From assembly GCF_024189315.1 (NCBI RefSeq), contig NZ_JAIZEO010000003.1, positions 62,001 to 126,000 of the forward strand: a stretch of DNA of 64,000 bases, written 5' to 3'. Under the pieces are notes generated by a model. The model saw only the letters and a program-made list of their open reading frames with translations. It was not told the DNA's origin and did no database searches. The first letter of the stretch is position 1. Each line of letters begins with the position of its first letter. Below, one piece after another: positions 52,263 through 61,293 of the stretch. A program made the position numbers and the translations under genes. The stretch comes from Halobacillus sp. A5. GTDB lineage: Bacteria > Bacillota > Bacilli > Bacillales > Halobacillaceae.

Positions 52263-52856
52263 AAATATCCCTTCTTTAATAAAGACATTTTAAAACACTG
52301 AATTTGTTCATTATAATAGACAATATTCCAATACTGCAGCTATTCGTATTATTGAAAATTCTTAGTAAAAAAAGTTTGATGGATTGAGCGTAGGATTGTG
52401 TATGTGGAATGGGAGGAAAAGCCGTATTTACAAGCCAAAGGTCTCAAACCTTCCTCAGCATATCGATAGTCTACATTACTTTTACTGAAAACACTCTTGA
52501 TAAGTGCAAAGGAAGGGTTTTCAAATGGTTCAAATTGGTTTATTTAGAGGAACTTTTAAGGATAACAATAGTTTATGGACATAGTAAGCTGTTAGAGAAA
52601 ATGAAATTTATCGTGCCTTTGTAATCATTTTAATAACTAGAAGGGGAAGGGTTCTACCAGATTTAAGACAGTGGCCGCTTATAAGTACAAGCTGAAATTT
52701 CAAAAGAAAAAGCCCAATACTTTTGAGTAAAGTATTGGACTGCTGTATAAAAATCACCGTATTACGAATGAACTATGAGCAGGATGATGGAAACTTTTCA
52801 CATCTTCAAGTTACTATTGTAATTACAAATAAAGGAAAAAACTTCGGGGAAAGTGG
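52263..52856. other. Gene-poor interval
   Basis: No convincing gene. Contains a hairpin CCAATACTTT / AAAGTATTGG (52714-52738) with a T-rich tail on the minus strand, probably the terminator of the Spo0E-like gene to its right. Confidence 0.5.
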
Positions 52857-53030
52857 TTATTTCTTAGGTTTTTTCTCGTTTTGCATAGTACGTTCCAACT
52901 CATTTAAAAGCTTATCCAACGATTGGGAAATAGCAAAAAGTTGCGGGTCATTCGGGTTATTTTCATACACTTTATACATTTTCTTTCTTACTAACTCTAC
53001 TTTTTCTTTTAAATCATTGATATCTGACAG
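52857..53030 (-). CDS. Spo0E-family phosphatase (unusual start codon)
   Basis: 57 residues: LKEKVELVRKKMYKVYENNP then LFAISQSLDKLLNELERTM, with the family motif SQSLD in place of SQELD. No ATG, GTG or TTG lies in frame near the GGGAG site; CTG at 53030 is placed 7 nt after it and is the likely start. The loss of the Glu in the SQELD motif could reduce activity. Confidence 0.65.
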   Translation of the reverse strand: MSDINDLKEKVELVRKKMYKVYENNPNDPQLFAISQSLDKLLNELERTMQNEKKPKK

Positions 53031-53089
53031 CGTTATACTCCCTCTCCACTAAAGTGCTTCTGTGTAATACAAGTGGAGAAGTGCATTGT

Positions 53090-53480
53090 TTAAAACACTA
53101 TTGCCAAGTAGACTAAACTATAGTTATCCTCTGGTAAGTTGTCTACATCCTCAGACGCTGCAAATCCAGTTTTAACCTCAATCAGCCCGGCAACCTTAAT
53201 ATTCAACAGAGACTTTTCTTTATATCTTTAATAAGGTTAAATGCTGAATAGCTTTATCTGACAGGGAACTTTAAATTTACAAGAAGATAGATCAATTTAG
53301 TTTCAGCCCCACTCTTTTTCGCATATACTATTCCCATTATGGTAGTACCCTACAGGCATATCAGCTAATCCTAATTGTAATCGTTACCGACTTTTTAGAA
53401 GATAAAAAAACTTATCTTTTACAGAGAAGGATTCTTCGTGTCTAATTACTATGATCTTTGAATGAGTACTAGAATTTTTA
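53090..53480 (-). pseudogene. Remnant of an unidentified gene
   Basis: Protein-like stretches lie in successive frames on the minus strand: RLQLGLADMPVGYYHNGNSI, then YSAFNLIKDIKKS, then LNIKVAGLIEVKTGFAASED and NLPEDNYSLVYLAIVF before a stop near 53090. At least three frameshifts or stops separate them. Family not recognised. Confidence 0.5.
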
Positions 53481-53638
53481 AGTTTTTGGAGTACATATTC
53501 TTTCTCATATAACTAAGAGAGAGGCATCTTTTCTTAGCTGCTTTATATTTCATTAAACATTGCCTTTAATTGTTTGCCGGACTAATAATACAGTAAAACA
53601 CTATAAAACTTCCAAATAGCCTTGTGCAAAAAAGAGGA

Positions 53639-53667
53639 AAGCCTCTCCTGACTCGGAGAGGCTTTTT
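53639..53667. terminator. Rho-independent terminator
   Basis: AAGCCTCTCC-tgactc-GGAGAGGCTTTTT. Confidence 0.8.
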
Positions 53668-53819
53668 CTGCTTGTCAGTCAGAACTTGGGTGGATCACTC
53701 ATGATTCAAATGATGGGATTTTCAATCGTCCTTTAGTAAAGATGAAGTTACGAGTGGTTTATATTCTTTAGTAGGGGAACAATACTTTTTGATCACCACA
53801 CTTCATCCTGATGGTCCAT

Positions 53820-53920
53820 GTTAAGTCGCTATCTTTTTGGTTAGGGCGTTATCTAACTGAGTTAAGTCGCTATCTTTTTAGTTAGGGCGCTATCTAACAG
53901 CGTTAAGACGTTATCATATT
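53820..53920. repeat. 41-bp tandem repeat, about 2.5 units
   Basis: Units start at 53820, 53861 and 53902: GTTAAGTCGCTATCTTTTT, then GTTAGGGCGYTATCTAAC. Each unit holds two inverted words (GTTA.G.CGCTATC and GTTAGGGCG.TATC). Lies in a 1.1-kb region without intact genes. Confidence 0.75.
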
Positions 53921-54172
53921 TGGTTTGGCTGCGGGCTGCATTTTACTAGGTATACTGGTCTTTCAAATCAGCACTTTAAATGAATGTTAGCAGGACTTGT
54001 TTTAATTGATGGACACTCCGGCTTGCTGCCCCTGTCAGCGTAACAGCGAGTGGGAGACCACCGGTAACTTCTACAGAGAACACCATTAACAATCAAATAC
54101 TTTGAAACTAAGTTCGAACATAAACGTAATAGGGATAAGGAAGAAATGGAGTAAAAGACGAGGAGGGCTGGT

Positions 54173-54652
54173 ATGTTAAGAATTTTTAAAAGTATTGTAC
54201 TTTTAACTTTATTAGTTCTAAGCGCTCTAGGCTGCAATCAAAATTCTGACTTAAGTGGAACTTTTGAAGAAGAAGATATATCCGAAGACTTAGAAGAATT
54301 GTCTTTTAAGCCTCAGCTTCCCACATCTTTACCTTTCGAGCCCGAAAGTGTACAAAGTGAAGCTATTATTATGAGTGAGGAAAGACTTTCGATCAATATG
54401 GTTAAGGGGAAAGATGAAACTGAAGGATTAAATATATCAATAATGCACGCATCTTTAGGCAGCCCCGAAAGAGGTAGTGAAGAGGTAAACCTGGATAACG
54501 AAATAACCGGTTATTATAAAAAATCTCAAAATAGTTCATCACTTACCTGGGAAGAAGAGAATACAACTTACATGATCCAGCACACTACTGATGGAGAAGA
54601 TAAGCTTCTAGGAGCAGATGCACTTACCAGCATTGCAAAAGGCTTTGAGTGA
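54173..54652 (+). CDS. Lipoprotein, possibly DUF4367-like
   Basis: 159 residues. Signal peptide MLRIFKSIVLLTLLVLSALG with lipobox ALGC (Cys21), an acidic linker, and a C-terminal SLTWEEENTTYMIQHTTDGE then ALTSIAKGF, a pattern seen in DUF4367-type domains. GAGGAGGG precedes the ATG. Function unknown. Confidence 0.7.
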   Translation: MLRIFKSIVLLTLLVLSALGCNQNSDLSGTFEEEDISEDLEELSFKPQLPTSLPFEPESVQSEAIIMSEERLSINMVKGKDETEGLNISIMHASLGSPERGSEEVNLDNEITGYYKKSQNSSSLTWEEENTTYMIQHTTDGEDKLLGADALTSIAKGFE

Positions 54653-54810
54653 AAAATTCAGAATGATGGTAAATGCTTCGAAAAAGGGGGCAGTAATCTA
54701 AATATGAGTACGCCTCTTTTTGCTGAATGTTGGCAGGTTTCTGGAGTAATTATCCGGAAGTTATTCTACATAGTGAATACTTCAAAATATCTTGCTTGGG
54801 AGGTCTATAA

Positions 54811-55161
54811 ATGAAGGTCAAACGAATTGTTGCCAATATTGAGACGCAGGACATTTCCAAAGCAGAACACTTCTACGGGGAAATACTGGGACTCGATCAA
54901 TTGATGGATCTTGGATTTATTACAACTTACGGTTCCAATGAGAAAATGGCCACTCAAATCAGTTTCTTATCAGAAGGCGGATCCGGCACGCCAGTACCTG
55001 ATTTGTCAATTGAGGTTGATGATCTCGACGATGTGCTCACTCGTATAAAAAATGGCGGCGTTCCAATTGAGTATGGACCGGCTAATGAACCTTGGGGGGT
55101 TCGGCGTTTTTACGTTAGGGATCCGTTCGGGAAACTCATCAATATTTTAACTCATTTATAA
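54811..55161 (+). CDS. VOC-family protein
   Basis: 116 residues. IETQDISKAEHFYGEILGLD at the start and FYVRDPFGKLINILTHL at the end frame the two VOC modules. TTGGGAGG precedes the ATG. Ligand unknown. Confidence 0.85.
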   Translation: MKVKRIVANIETQDISKAEHFYGEILGLDQLMDLGFITTYGSNEKMATQISFLSEGGSGTPVPDLSIEVDDLDDVLTRIKNGGVPIEYGPANEPWGVRRFYVRDPFGKLINILTHL

Positions 55162-55305
55162 AGGAAAGGAGCAGCTCAGAAACAACGGTTTGTTCCTTTT
55201 TCTCTACGTAGATGAAAGGCTTCAACTAACGAAGCAGTAAGAGTCTTTAATTTAAAGTCACGAAACGTGAACAATAAATTAGTTATCAAAGAGGTGTATA
55301 TCAGA

Positions 55306-55659
55306 ATGGCTGCCTTGTCCATGATTACAAAAAATGATGCCGCTTTTTATAGAAATATGATAGGACTTGGTATAAAAAATCCCCAAAAATCTAAGCGCTC
55401 TCCGTTTTATAATTTACTTAAGGATTGTAACTCTGAGGAATATATGAGGTTTATTAAAGTGTACAAGACTATGCAATATGTTCTTTCAGAAAGGGAAAAG
55501 CTTGTACTAAATAAGATATATGGAGTTGATTCAGAAATAGAGGTAATGATTAACATAGCAAAAGAAATTAATGTAACCCGAGAGCGTGTAAGACAGATTC
55601 GATACCGGGCAAACGTAAAGATCTTAAGGGAATTAAATAGAAGATTTGAAACATGTTAG
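55306..55659 (+). CDS. Sigma-70 region 4-like protein
   Basis: 117 residues. The C-terminus has a region 4 helix-turn-helix: LSEREKLVLNKIYG and INVTRERVRQIRYRANVKIL. Region 2 is absent, so it may be a partial sigma factor, an anti-sigma-like regulator or a phage-type activator. ATG at 55306 with GAGGTG 9 nt upstream; GTG 55267 is an alternative. Confidence 0.7.
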   Translation: MAALSMITKNDAAFYRNMIGLGIKNPQKSKRSPFYNLLKDCNSEEYMRFIKVYKTMQYVLSEREKLVLNKIYGVDSEIEVMINIAKEINVTRERVRQIRYRANVKILRELNRRFETC

Positions 55660-55803
55660 TTATTTAGAACAAGAAAAACATCAATTCCAAAGGATAAAAA
55701 CACGAAACTATGATGACTCTAATAATCCCTCTAATACAAGCTTAAGCAGCCGAAGAAGAATGACCACTTTTGTAAACAAAAATTATTTATTGAAGCATAG
55801 TAA

Positions 55804-55840
55804 AAATCCATTTTCTTTTTGAAAATGGATTCTTTTATTT
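55804..55840 (+). terminator. Terminator after the sigma-like gene
   Basis: AATCCATTTTC-tttt-GAAAATGGATTCTTTTATTT. Confidence 0.75.
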
Positions 55841-55913
55841 ACGTGAGATTTCTTTTGTAAGGTTATTTTAAGTAGTTTCATTTAAAAGCCGGCTGACTTC
55901 CTATCCAGCTTAT

Positions 55914-55961
55914 TGACCAATATGGTCATTGGTGCTATTATTAAAATGACCAGATTGGTCA
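55914..55961 (+). promoter_or_regulatory. Two TetR-type operators
   Basis: TGACCA-ATA-TGGTCA (55914-55928) and TGACCA-GAT-TGGTCA (55947-55961): two perfect 6-bp inverted repeats, 33 bp centre to centre, just upstream of the TetR gene. Probably autoregulatory for the TetR-ABC operon. Confidence 0.8.
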
Positions 55962-55988
55962 AACCATCACCGGAAGGAGATTACAGTC

Positions 55989-56609
55989 ATTAATTCCAAT
56001 TTCCATAAATTAAAAGGTGAAAAAAAAGAACTGATTATTAACGCAGCCATAAAAGAATTTGTTCAAAGTGGATTTGATAAAGCATCAACTAACGAAATTG
56101 TAAAAGAGGCTCAAATATCTAAAGGTTCATTATTTAATTATTTTAATAGCAAGAAGGATCTTTACGTATATTTAATTGATTACAGTGTACAAATTATCGA
56201 CCAGCTTTATGAACAAATTGATCTAAATGAAACGGATCTATTTAAGAGACTCGAAAATATTGGCATACAGAAATTGTATATTCATAAAAAATTTCCTCAT
56301 GTATTTGATTTTCTGACGACTTCGATCCAGGAGGAATCACCTGAAGTAAAAGATATTATTAAAGACAAAGTTGATGCCATCTATGATCGGGGGAGAAAGC
56401 TCATCTATCAAGATATTGATTACTCCAAGTTCCGTGACGAGATTGATGTCGATAAGGCGATAGAAATTCTCAATTGGACGATGTTTGGGTTTGGAGATAA
56501 AGCCATCCAGCAAATCAATACCTTTGAAAATATGATTGAGTTTGGAGAACAATATCTTAAAGATTGGCAGAGTTATGCTGAAATCCTGAAGTTGAGCTTT
56601 TATAAATAA
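55989..56609 (+). CDS. TetR-family regulator, apparently starting at ATT
   Basis: 206 residues if started at ATT 55989. The DNA-binding domain is ELIINAAIKEFVQSGFDKAS then IVKEAQISKGSLFNYFNSKK; a ligand domain fills the rest. No ATG, GTG or TTG exists in frame between the upstream TGA (55947) and TTG 56274, which would lose the whole HTH. GGAAGGAG lies 9 nt before the ATT. Either a rare ATT start is used or the start was lost. Controls the ABC pair downstream. Confidence 0.8.
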   Translation: MNSNFHKLKGEKKELIINAAIKEFVQSGFDKASTNEIVKEAQISKGSLFNYFNSKKDLYVYLIDYSVQIIDQLYEQIDLNETDLFKRLENIGIQKLYIHKKFPHVFDFLTTSIQEESPEVKDIIKDKVDAIYDRGRKLIYQDIDYSKFRDEIDVDKAIEILNWTMFGFGDKAIQQINTFENMIEFGEQYLKDWQSYAEILKLSFYK

Positions 56610-56714
56610 TGGTGTATGGACACTTAGGTGTTGGAGGAGTTATATTTCTCCAGAATTTTAAATGTGAAAAGCACTTTAGAAAGATATCAGAAGTTAAAAA
56701 GGAGTGTTCGTGTT

Positions 56715-57596
56715 ATGCCGGAAATTGTGAATATCCAGGGACTGCAAAAAACGTTCGGTAAGTTTCAGGCGTTACGTGACGTGACATTCACGGTAAATGC
56801 TGGAGAAGTTGTCGGTTTTATTGGTCCCAATGGGGCGGGAAAATCTACTGCGATCCGCATCTTACTGGGAATTATTAAACGAGATGCCGGTATGGCGGAA
56901 ATATTCGGCAAGGACGTTTGGAAAGACAGTCTTGAAATTCATAAACGCATTTCATATGTTCCAGGAGATGTCACCCTGTGGGGGAACCTGAGCGGCGGTG
57001 AGATTATTGATTTGTTCCTGAAACTGCATGGCAGGGGAGATCAGCAGAAACGCGACTATTTAATCAAACGTTTTGAGCTGGATCCTAAGAAAAAAGCCAA
57101 GGGGTATTCAAAAGGGAATCGTCAAAAGGTTGGTTTAATTGCAGCCTTAGCTGCTGATTCTGATTTATATATTTTCGATGAACCAACCTCCGGGCTTGAT
57201 CCTTTGATGGAGGCCATTTTCCAGGAAGAGGTTGAAAAAATCAAAGAAGCAGGCAAATCCATCCTGTTATCTTCTCATATCTTAAGTGAAGTAGAGCGCC
57301 TGGCCGACAGGGTTGTCATCATTCGCCAGGGTGAAATTGTGGAAACCGGCAGCCTTGATGAATTACGCCATTTGACTCGTTCGACCGTAACTTTAGCCAC
57401 AGAAGGTGATGTAGCCGAAATGGCCGCAGTCAATGGAGTTTTTGATTTCGAACAAAAAGATCATCAAGCGACATTCTCTGCGGATCATAAACACCTGGAT
57501 GATATATTAAGAGAAGCGAGTAAACTAGGGGTTAAGAAATTTGAATCTGTGCCGCCGACTCTTGAAGATTTGTTCATGCGTCATTATGAAGGCTGA
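56715..57596 (+). CDS. ABC transporter ATP-binding protein
   Basis: 293 residues. Walker A GPNGAGKST, signature YSKGNRQKVGL (variant of SGGQ), Walker B LYIFDEPTSGLDP and SSHILSEVERL are present; a C-terminal extension ends PPTLEDLFMRHYEG. ATG at 56715. Forms an exporter with the next gene (25 bp gap); behind a TetR repressor, consistent with drug or antibiotic efflux. Confidence 0.9.
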   Translation: MPEIVNIQGLQKTFGKFQALRDVTFTVNAGEVVGFIGPNGAGKSTAIRILLGIIKRDAGMAEIFGKDVWKDSLEIHKRISYVPGDVTLWGNLSGGEIIDLFLKLHGRGDQQKRDYLIKRFELDPKKKAKGYSKGNRQKVGLIAALAADSDLYIFDEPTSGLDPLMEAIFQEEVEKIKEAGKSILLSSHILSEVERLADRVVIIRQGEIVETGSLDELRHLTRSTVTLATEGDVAEMAAVNGVFDFEQKDHQATFSADHKHLDDILREASKLGVKKFESVPPTLEDLFMRHYEG

Positions 57597-57621
57597 CAGT
57601 CTGAAAGGGGGATGAACGACG

Positions 57622-59235
57622 ATGAAGGAAAAATTTGCGGGGTGGAATATCCTGTTCCTCCTCTACCTTAAACGGGATTGGAAAAAAATGATGATTTGGA
57701 TTGTAGGACTCGGCTTATTCTCAGCTGCCTATGTCCCGGCTTTTGAAGAAATCGCAAAAGGCCAGGGCTTGAGTGGAATGTACGAAACATTACAGAACCC
57801 TGCGATGATCGCCATGGTAGGTCCGACGCCGGTTGAAACAGGGGCTGAGTATACGTTAGGAGCCATGTACTCACATGAAATGTTACTGTTCTGCGGTCTA
57901 TTTGCCATGGTCATCGCTGTTTTGCACGTGGTCAGTCATACACGCAAAGAGGAGAACCTTGGACTGACAGAGATCATACGCTCCTTTCAAATCGGACGTC
58001 AGGCGAATTCTCTTGCCACGATGATGGAAGTTGTTTTTATTAATGTATTATTAGCACTGTTGATTAGCGGCGTAATGATAAGTTTCGGGGTTGATACGAT
58101 TTCAGTGGAAGGTGCCTTTTTATTCGGGGCTTCTATCGGAATGGCCGGGATGCTCGGTGCCGGGATTGCTCTCGTTATGGCTCAAATTATGCCTGCTTCT
58201 TCGGGGGCCACAGGATCAGCCCTTGGAATAATAGGACTTCTATACATTATTCGAGCAGGGACAGATATATCAAATGTGGATCTGTCGATGATCAACCCTT
58301 TAAGGTGGACTTATTTAACCTATCCCTTTACGGAAAATAACTGGATGCCCTTTATTTTCGCTCTGATTTTCAGTTTGGTCATGGTGGTCCTCGCTTTTGC
58401 CCTTGAAGGCGCGCGCGATATGGGAGCCGGCTATCTTCCTGAAAGAGAAGGACGAGAAAGGGCAAGGAAATCATTATTGTCGGTCCGCGGTTTATTTATC
58501 AAGATTAACAAAGGTGTGATGATTAGCTGGTTGGTTGCTTTTGTCATGATAGGAGCCGCCTATGGTTCCATTTATGGAGATATGCAGACCTTTCTTGAGA
58601 GTAATGAAATCGTGCAGCAGATGTTTGCGAACTCAGAAGCCTCGATTGAAGAATCATTCACGGGGACGATTATGGTCGTTATGATTGGCTTGGTTTCCAT
58701 TCTACCCATTGTCCTTGTCAATAAACTTTTTGCTGAAGAAAATCGATCACACTTAAGTCAGCTTTATGCCACTAGAGTAACACGCAGCCAATTCTACTGG
58801 ACTAGTATCGGATTAGCCACGTTTGCAGGCGTCACAGGAATTTTATTAGCTGCAGGCACTCTTGGAGGTACAGCCATCACAGCGATGGGAGATCAATCAG
58901 CGATGGGGATCCTTGATTTTCTGGCTGCAGGCTTTAACTTTTTACCAGCCGTATTATTCTTCACTGGTTTAGCAGCTTTAGCTCTCGGCTGGGCACCTAA
59001 ACTAAGTAAGGCGGTTTATGTGTATCTTGCCTATTCATTCTTGCTAAACTACTTTGGAGGTATAGCAGACTTACCCGAATGGTTGTTAAATACAGCGATC
59101 CAGAGCTGGATCCCACGAATACCTTTAGAGGATTTTGATCTGTTAATTTTTGTAACGATAACTGTGATCAGCATCGCTATGATAGTCATTGGCCACCTTG
59201 GTTATAATCGAAGGGATTTGGTTGAAGGGGCTTAA
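57622..59235 (+). CDS. ABC transporter permease, two-half polyketide/drug exporter type
   Basis: 537 residues with about 12 membrane segments in two similar halves (each begins with a soluble KRDWKKMMIW- or RSQFYWTS-like stretch). This is the architecture of TetR-regulated tetronasin/polyketide-type ABC exporters of actinomycetes and bacilli. AAAGGGGG precedes the ATG. Substrate unknown. Confidence 0.85.
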   Translation: MKEKFAGWNILFLLYLKRDWKKMMIWIVGLGLFSAAYVPAFEEIAKGQGLSGMYETLQNPAMIAMVGPTPVETGAEYTLGAMYSHEMLLFCGLFAMVIAVLHVVSHTRKEENLGLTEIIRSFQIGRQANSLATMMEVVFINVLLALLISGVMISFGVDTISVEGAFLFGASIGMAGMLGAGIALVMAQIMPASSGATGSALGIIGLLYIIRAGTDISNVDLSMINPLRWTYLTYPFTENNWMPFIFALIFSLVMVVLAFALEGARDMGAGYLPEREGRERARKSLLSVRGLFIKINKGVMISWLVAFVMIGAAYGSIYGDMQTFLESNEIVQQMFANSEASIEESFTGTIMVVMIGLVSILPIVLVNKLFAEENRSHLSQLYATRVTRSQFYWTSIGLATFAGVTGILLAAGTLGGTAITAMGDQSAMGILDFLAAGFNFLPAVLFFTGLAALALGWAPKLSKAVYVYLAYSFLLNYFGGIADLPEWLLNTAIQSWIPRIPLEDFDLLIFVTITVISIAMIVIGHLGYNRRDLVEGA

Positions 59236-59301
59236 TCTTGGCCGGGAAATCTTGGAGATTTATTTATATTCTTAAGACTAAACACTGTTATTTCCAAATA
59301 A

Positions 59302-59342
59302 GGGAGCGATTATCTACTAATAGATAGTCGCTTTTCTTTATT
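59302..59342 (+). repeat. Array-type B hairpin outside the array
   Basis: GGGAGC then GATTATCTACTAATAGATAG and TCGCTTTT. The G block, stem and TAAT loop match the cassette B part. It lies next to a membrane gene with a paralogue inside the array. Confidence 0.7.
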
Positions 59343-59381
59343 AGCAGATTAGAGGAAGATAATTTTGCAATAACCAGGAAT

Positions 59382-59615
59382 TCACAAAACCCAAATTACC
59401 AGCACAAATAGTAGAATAAAAAAAAGAATTCCTGTTTTATATTTTTTCTCCTTGTACATCATTGCAGAGGTTAGGATACTGACTACAATCAACCCAAGAA
59501 TAAGTAAGATGTAATTAATAGTGCTGTGGTGAGAAGTGTTAATATTAATGATGAAAATGATCATCATTAAGGGCAATATAATATAGGAAGCTGACTTGTC
59601 CAATTTACTATACAT
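59382..59615 (-). CDS. 77-residue membrane protein, paralogue of the gene at 29971
   Basis: Same length and layout as the array protein at 29971: K(L/F)D(K/R).ASY start, LGLI(V/T)VSIL centre and MMY-EKKYKTG. Two or three membrane segments. GGAGGGG precedes the ATG. Function unknown. Confidence 0.7.
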   Translation of the reverse strand: MYSKLDKSASYIILPLMMIIFIININTSHHSTINYILLILGLIVVSILTSAMMYKEKKYKTGILFFILLFVLVIWVL

Positions 59616-59767
59616 TCCAACCCCTCCAAAAATTATTGATATAAATTAACATTTTCCATATGTTGCTTATTGCAAAAGTAACACTTCTGTGGGATTTGTA
59701 AAGTACATCATAGACGTATCCCTTCCCTCAACTACAGTTGATTACATAAAAAAAGTTGAATCATAAG

Positions 59768-59806
59768 TGTATCTTGACTTAAGTTTTCCATAAACGGGAA
59801 TAAATC
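59768..59806 (+). repeat. Array-type A copy outside the array
   Basis: TATCTTGACTTAAGTTTTCC (59770-59789), then ATAAACGGGAA. Same order as array A parts. Together with the B hairpin at 59302 it brackets the reversed 77-residue gene. Confidence 0.6.
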
Positions 59807-59915
59807 TGTAACCAGGTGCTCTGCCTCGAAAATTTAACCTTCTTTATAACCCTATTAATTTATGAATCATGGTGAACTTGATATAATTAGAAAATGATGG
59901 AATGAGAAGGGTGGA

Positions 59916-60136
59916 TGGTTTATAAAAAAGGCTTTTGAAGAGCAAGATAAGCGTTTGTTTTGCAGGGTGTTTACATACATATCAGGGCATTTGGAACATA
60001 AAGATATAAAAAGAATAAACAGCATTTTTATAATTTCGATCGTATTTCTAGAGAGTTGAATGAGGGGAAGATTGGGAAGGCTGCATCGCAACAGTAGATG
60101 AAAATGAAGTTGTCGTGCAATCAGAGGAGGTATGAT
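59916..60136 (+). pseudogene. Remnant of an unidentified gene
   Basis: Protein-like stretches in successive frames: FIKKAFEEQDKRLFCRVFTY then ISGHLEHKDIKRINSIF; FYNFDRISRELNEGKIGKA; and ATVDENEVVVQSEEV to a stop at 60136. Two frameshifts are needed to join them. Family not recognised. Confidence 0.5.
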
Positions 60137-60171
60137 TGACCAAGAAGAGTGAATGTATAGGGGGGAACGGT

Positions 60172-60258
60172 GTGAGCTTGTTAGATATACTACTAGGAGT
60201 CGGTCTGGTTTTCTTTATATTATTTATTATAGCTGTTTTTTCAGCTTTACGAAAATAA
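60172..60258 (+). CDS. 28-residue membrane microprotein
   Basis: GTG start with AGGGGGGAACGG upstream. It reads SLLDILLGVGLVFFILFIIA then VFSALRK: one hydrophobic span with a short acidic start and basic end. Resembles small regulatory membrane peptides; function unknown. Confidence 0.45.
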   Translation: MSLLDILLGVGLVFFILFIIAVFSALRK

Positions 60259-60433
60259 GATCAGAAATATAGAATAATAAATAGGAAGTATAATACATAG
60301 ATTAACAACTTCGATTTTTTTCTTAAGAAAAAGGGCTGTAATGGTATATTCCTTTTGTTATTAATGATTAGAGTCTATTTCTGTGAAGTAAAATAACCGA
60401 CATGTTACTTGGGAATAATGGAGGGTGATATCA

Positions 60434-60994
60434 ATGGTATATTTAGGTCAAAAGCCGCTTATCGTGGGAGAGAAAATTATTCTAAGACCTTTTAAATCAG
60501 AGGACTTTCCTTATATTGAGGAATGTTTAAACGATTCCGAAGTCGTTCGACTTACAGGAAGCACCCCGGGTTTTGACAGGGATGCCGTTTACGATTGGTA
60601 CAATACAAGAAATGACCAAACGGATCGCTTAGACCTGGCTGTTGTGGATCCATCTCAAGACATCTTAGTGGGAGAAGTTGTCCTCAATTTGTATGACGAG
60701 AAAAGGAACAGTATGAATTTTAGAATACTTATTGGCCCAAGAGGGAGAAATCGTGGGTTAGGAACGGAAGCAACCCAGCTTATTATTGATTATGTTTTTA
60801 ATAATACTGCACTCCATCAATTAACTTTGAGTGTTTATGACTTCAACCCAAGAGCTAAGAATGTATATAAAAAGGTTGGATTTGTTGTAGAAAGTATAGA
60901 TGAAAATGAATTAGAGTTCGAGGGAGAATGGATCGACTCCATAAATATGAAATTGACAAGGGAAGATTGGCAGAAGAATGAGACATTACAATAG
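60434..60994 (+). CDS. GNAT-family N-acetyltransferase (RimJ/RimL-like)
   Basis: 186 residues. EKIILRPFKSEDFPYIEECL start, motif A FRILIGPRGRNRGLGTEATQ and FNPRAKNVYKKVGF are typical of the RimJ/RimL/aminoglycoside 6' group. GGAGGGTG lies just upstream of ATG 60434. A terminator (CCTTCCAACTTGGAGGG plus T7) follows at 61043-61068. Confidence 0.87.
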   Translation: MVYLGQKPLIVGEKIILRPFKSEDFPYIEECLNDSEVVRLTGSTPGFDRDAVYDWYNTRNDQTDRLDLAVVDPSQDILVGEVVLNLYDEKRNSMNFRILIGPRGRNRGLGTEATQLIIDYVFNNTALHQLTLSVYDFNPRAKNVYKKVGFVVESIDENELEFEGEWIDSINMKLTREDWQKNETLQ

Positions 60995-61176
60995 AAAATC
61001 GAAGAGAATTAATTCAAAAAGGAATTATTAACTCAAATATAAGCCTTCCAACTTGGAGGGTTTTTTTCGTGTAATAAATCGTTCTCTTTAACTAATGCTG
61101 AAGATTAGAATTTAAGCTAGTACCGATATGAACGTATTTGAAAAATTAACTTTTACTGGACACACTACTGTGTATT

Positions 61177-61238
61177 ACTATATACTAGTAATAAGTAACA
61201 CTATATACTGGTAATGAGTATTACTTAATACCAGTAAC
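61177..61238 (+). promoter_or_regulatory. Direct and inverted repeats upstream of padR
   Basis: ACTATATACTRGTAATRAGT occurs twice in tandem (from about 61178 and 61200), and TACTGGTA (61207-61214) is inverted as TACCAGTA (61230-61237). A likely PadR operator cluster; a promoter is not obvious. Confidence 0.5.
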
Positions 61239-61293
61239 ACGAAACACCATAGATAAAGAGGAAAAATAAAACAAAATTCAATCGGAGGTAAAC

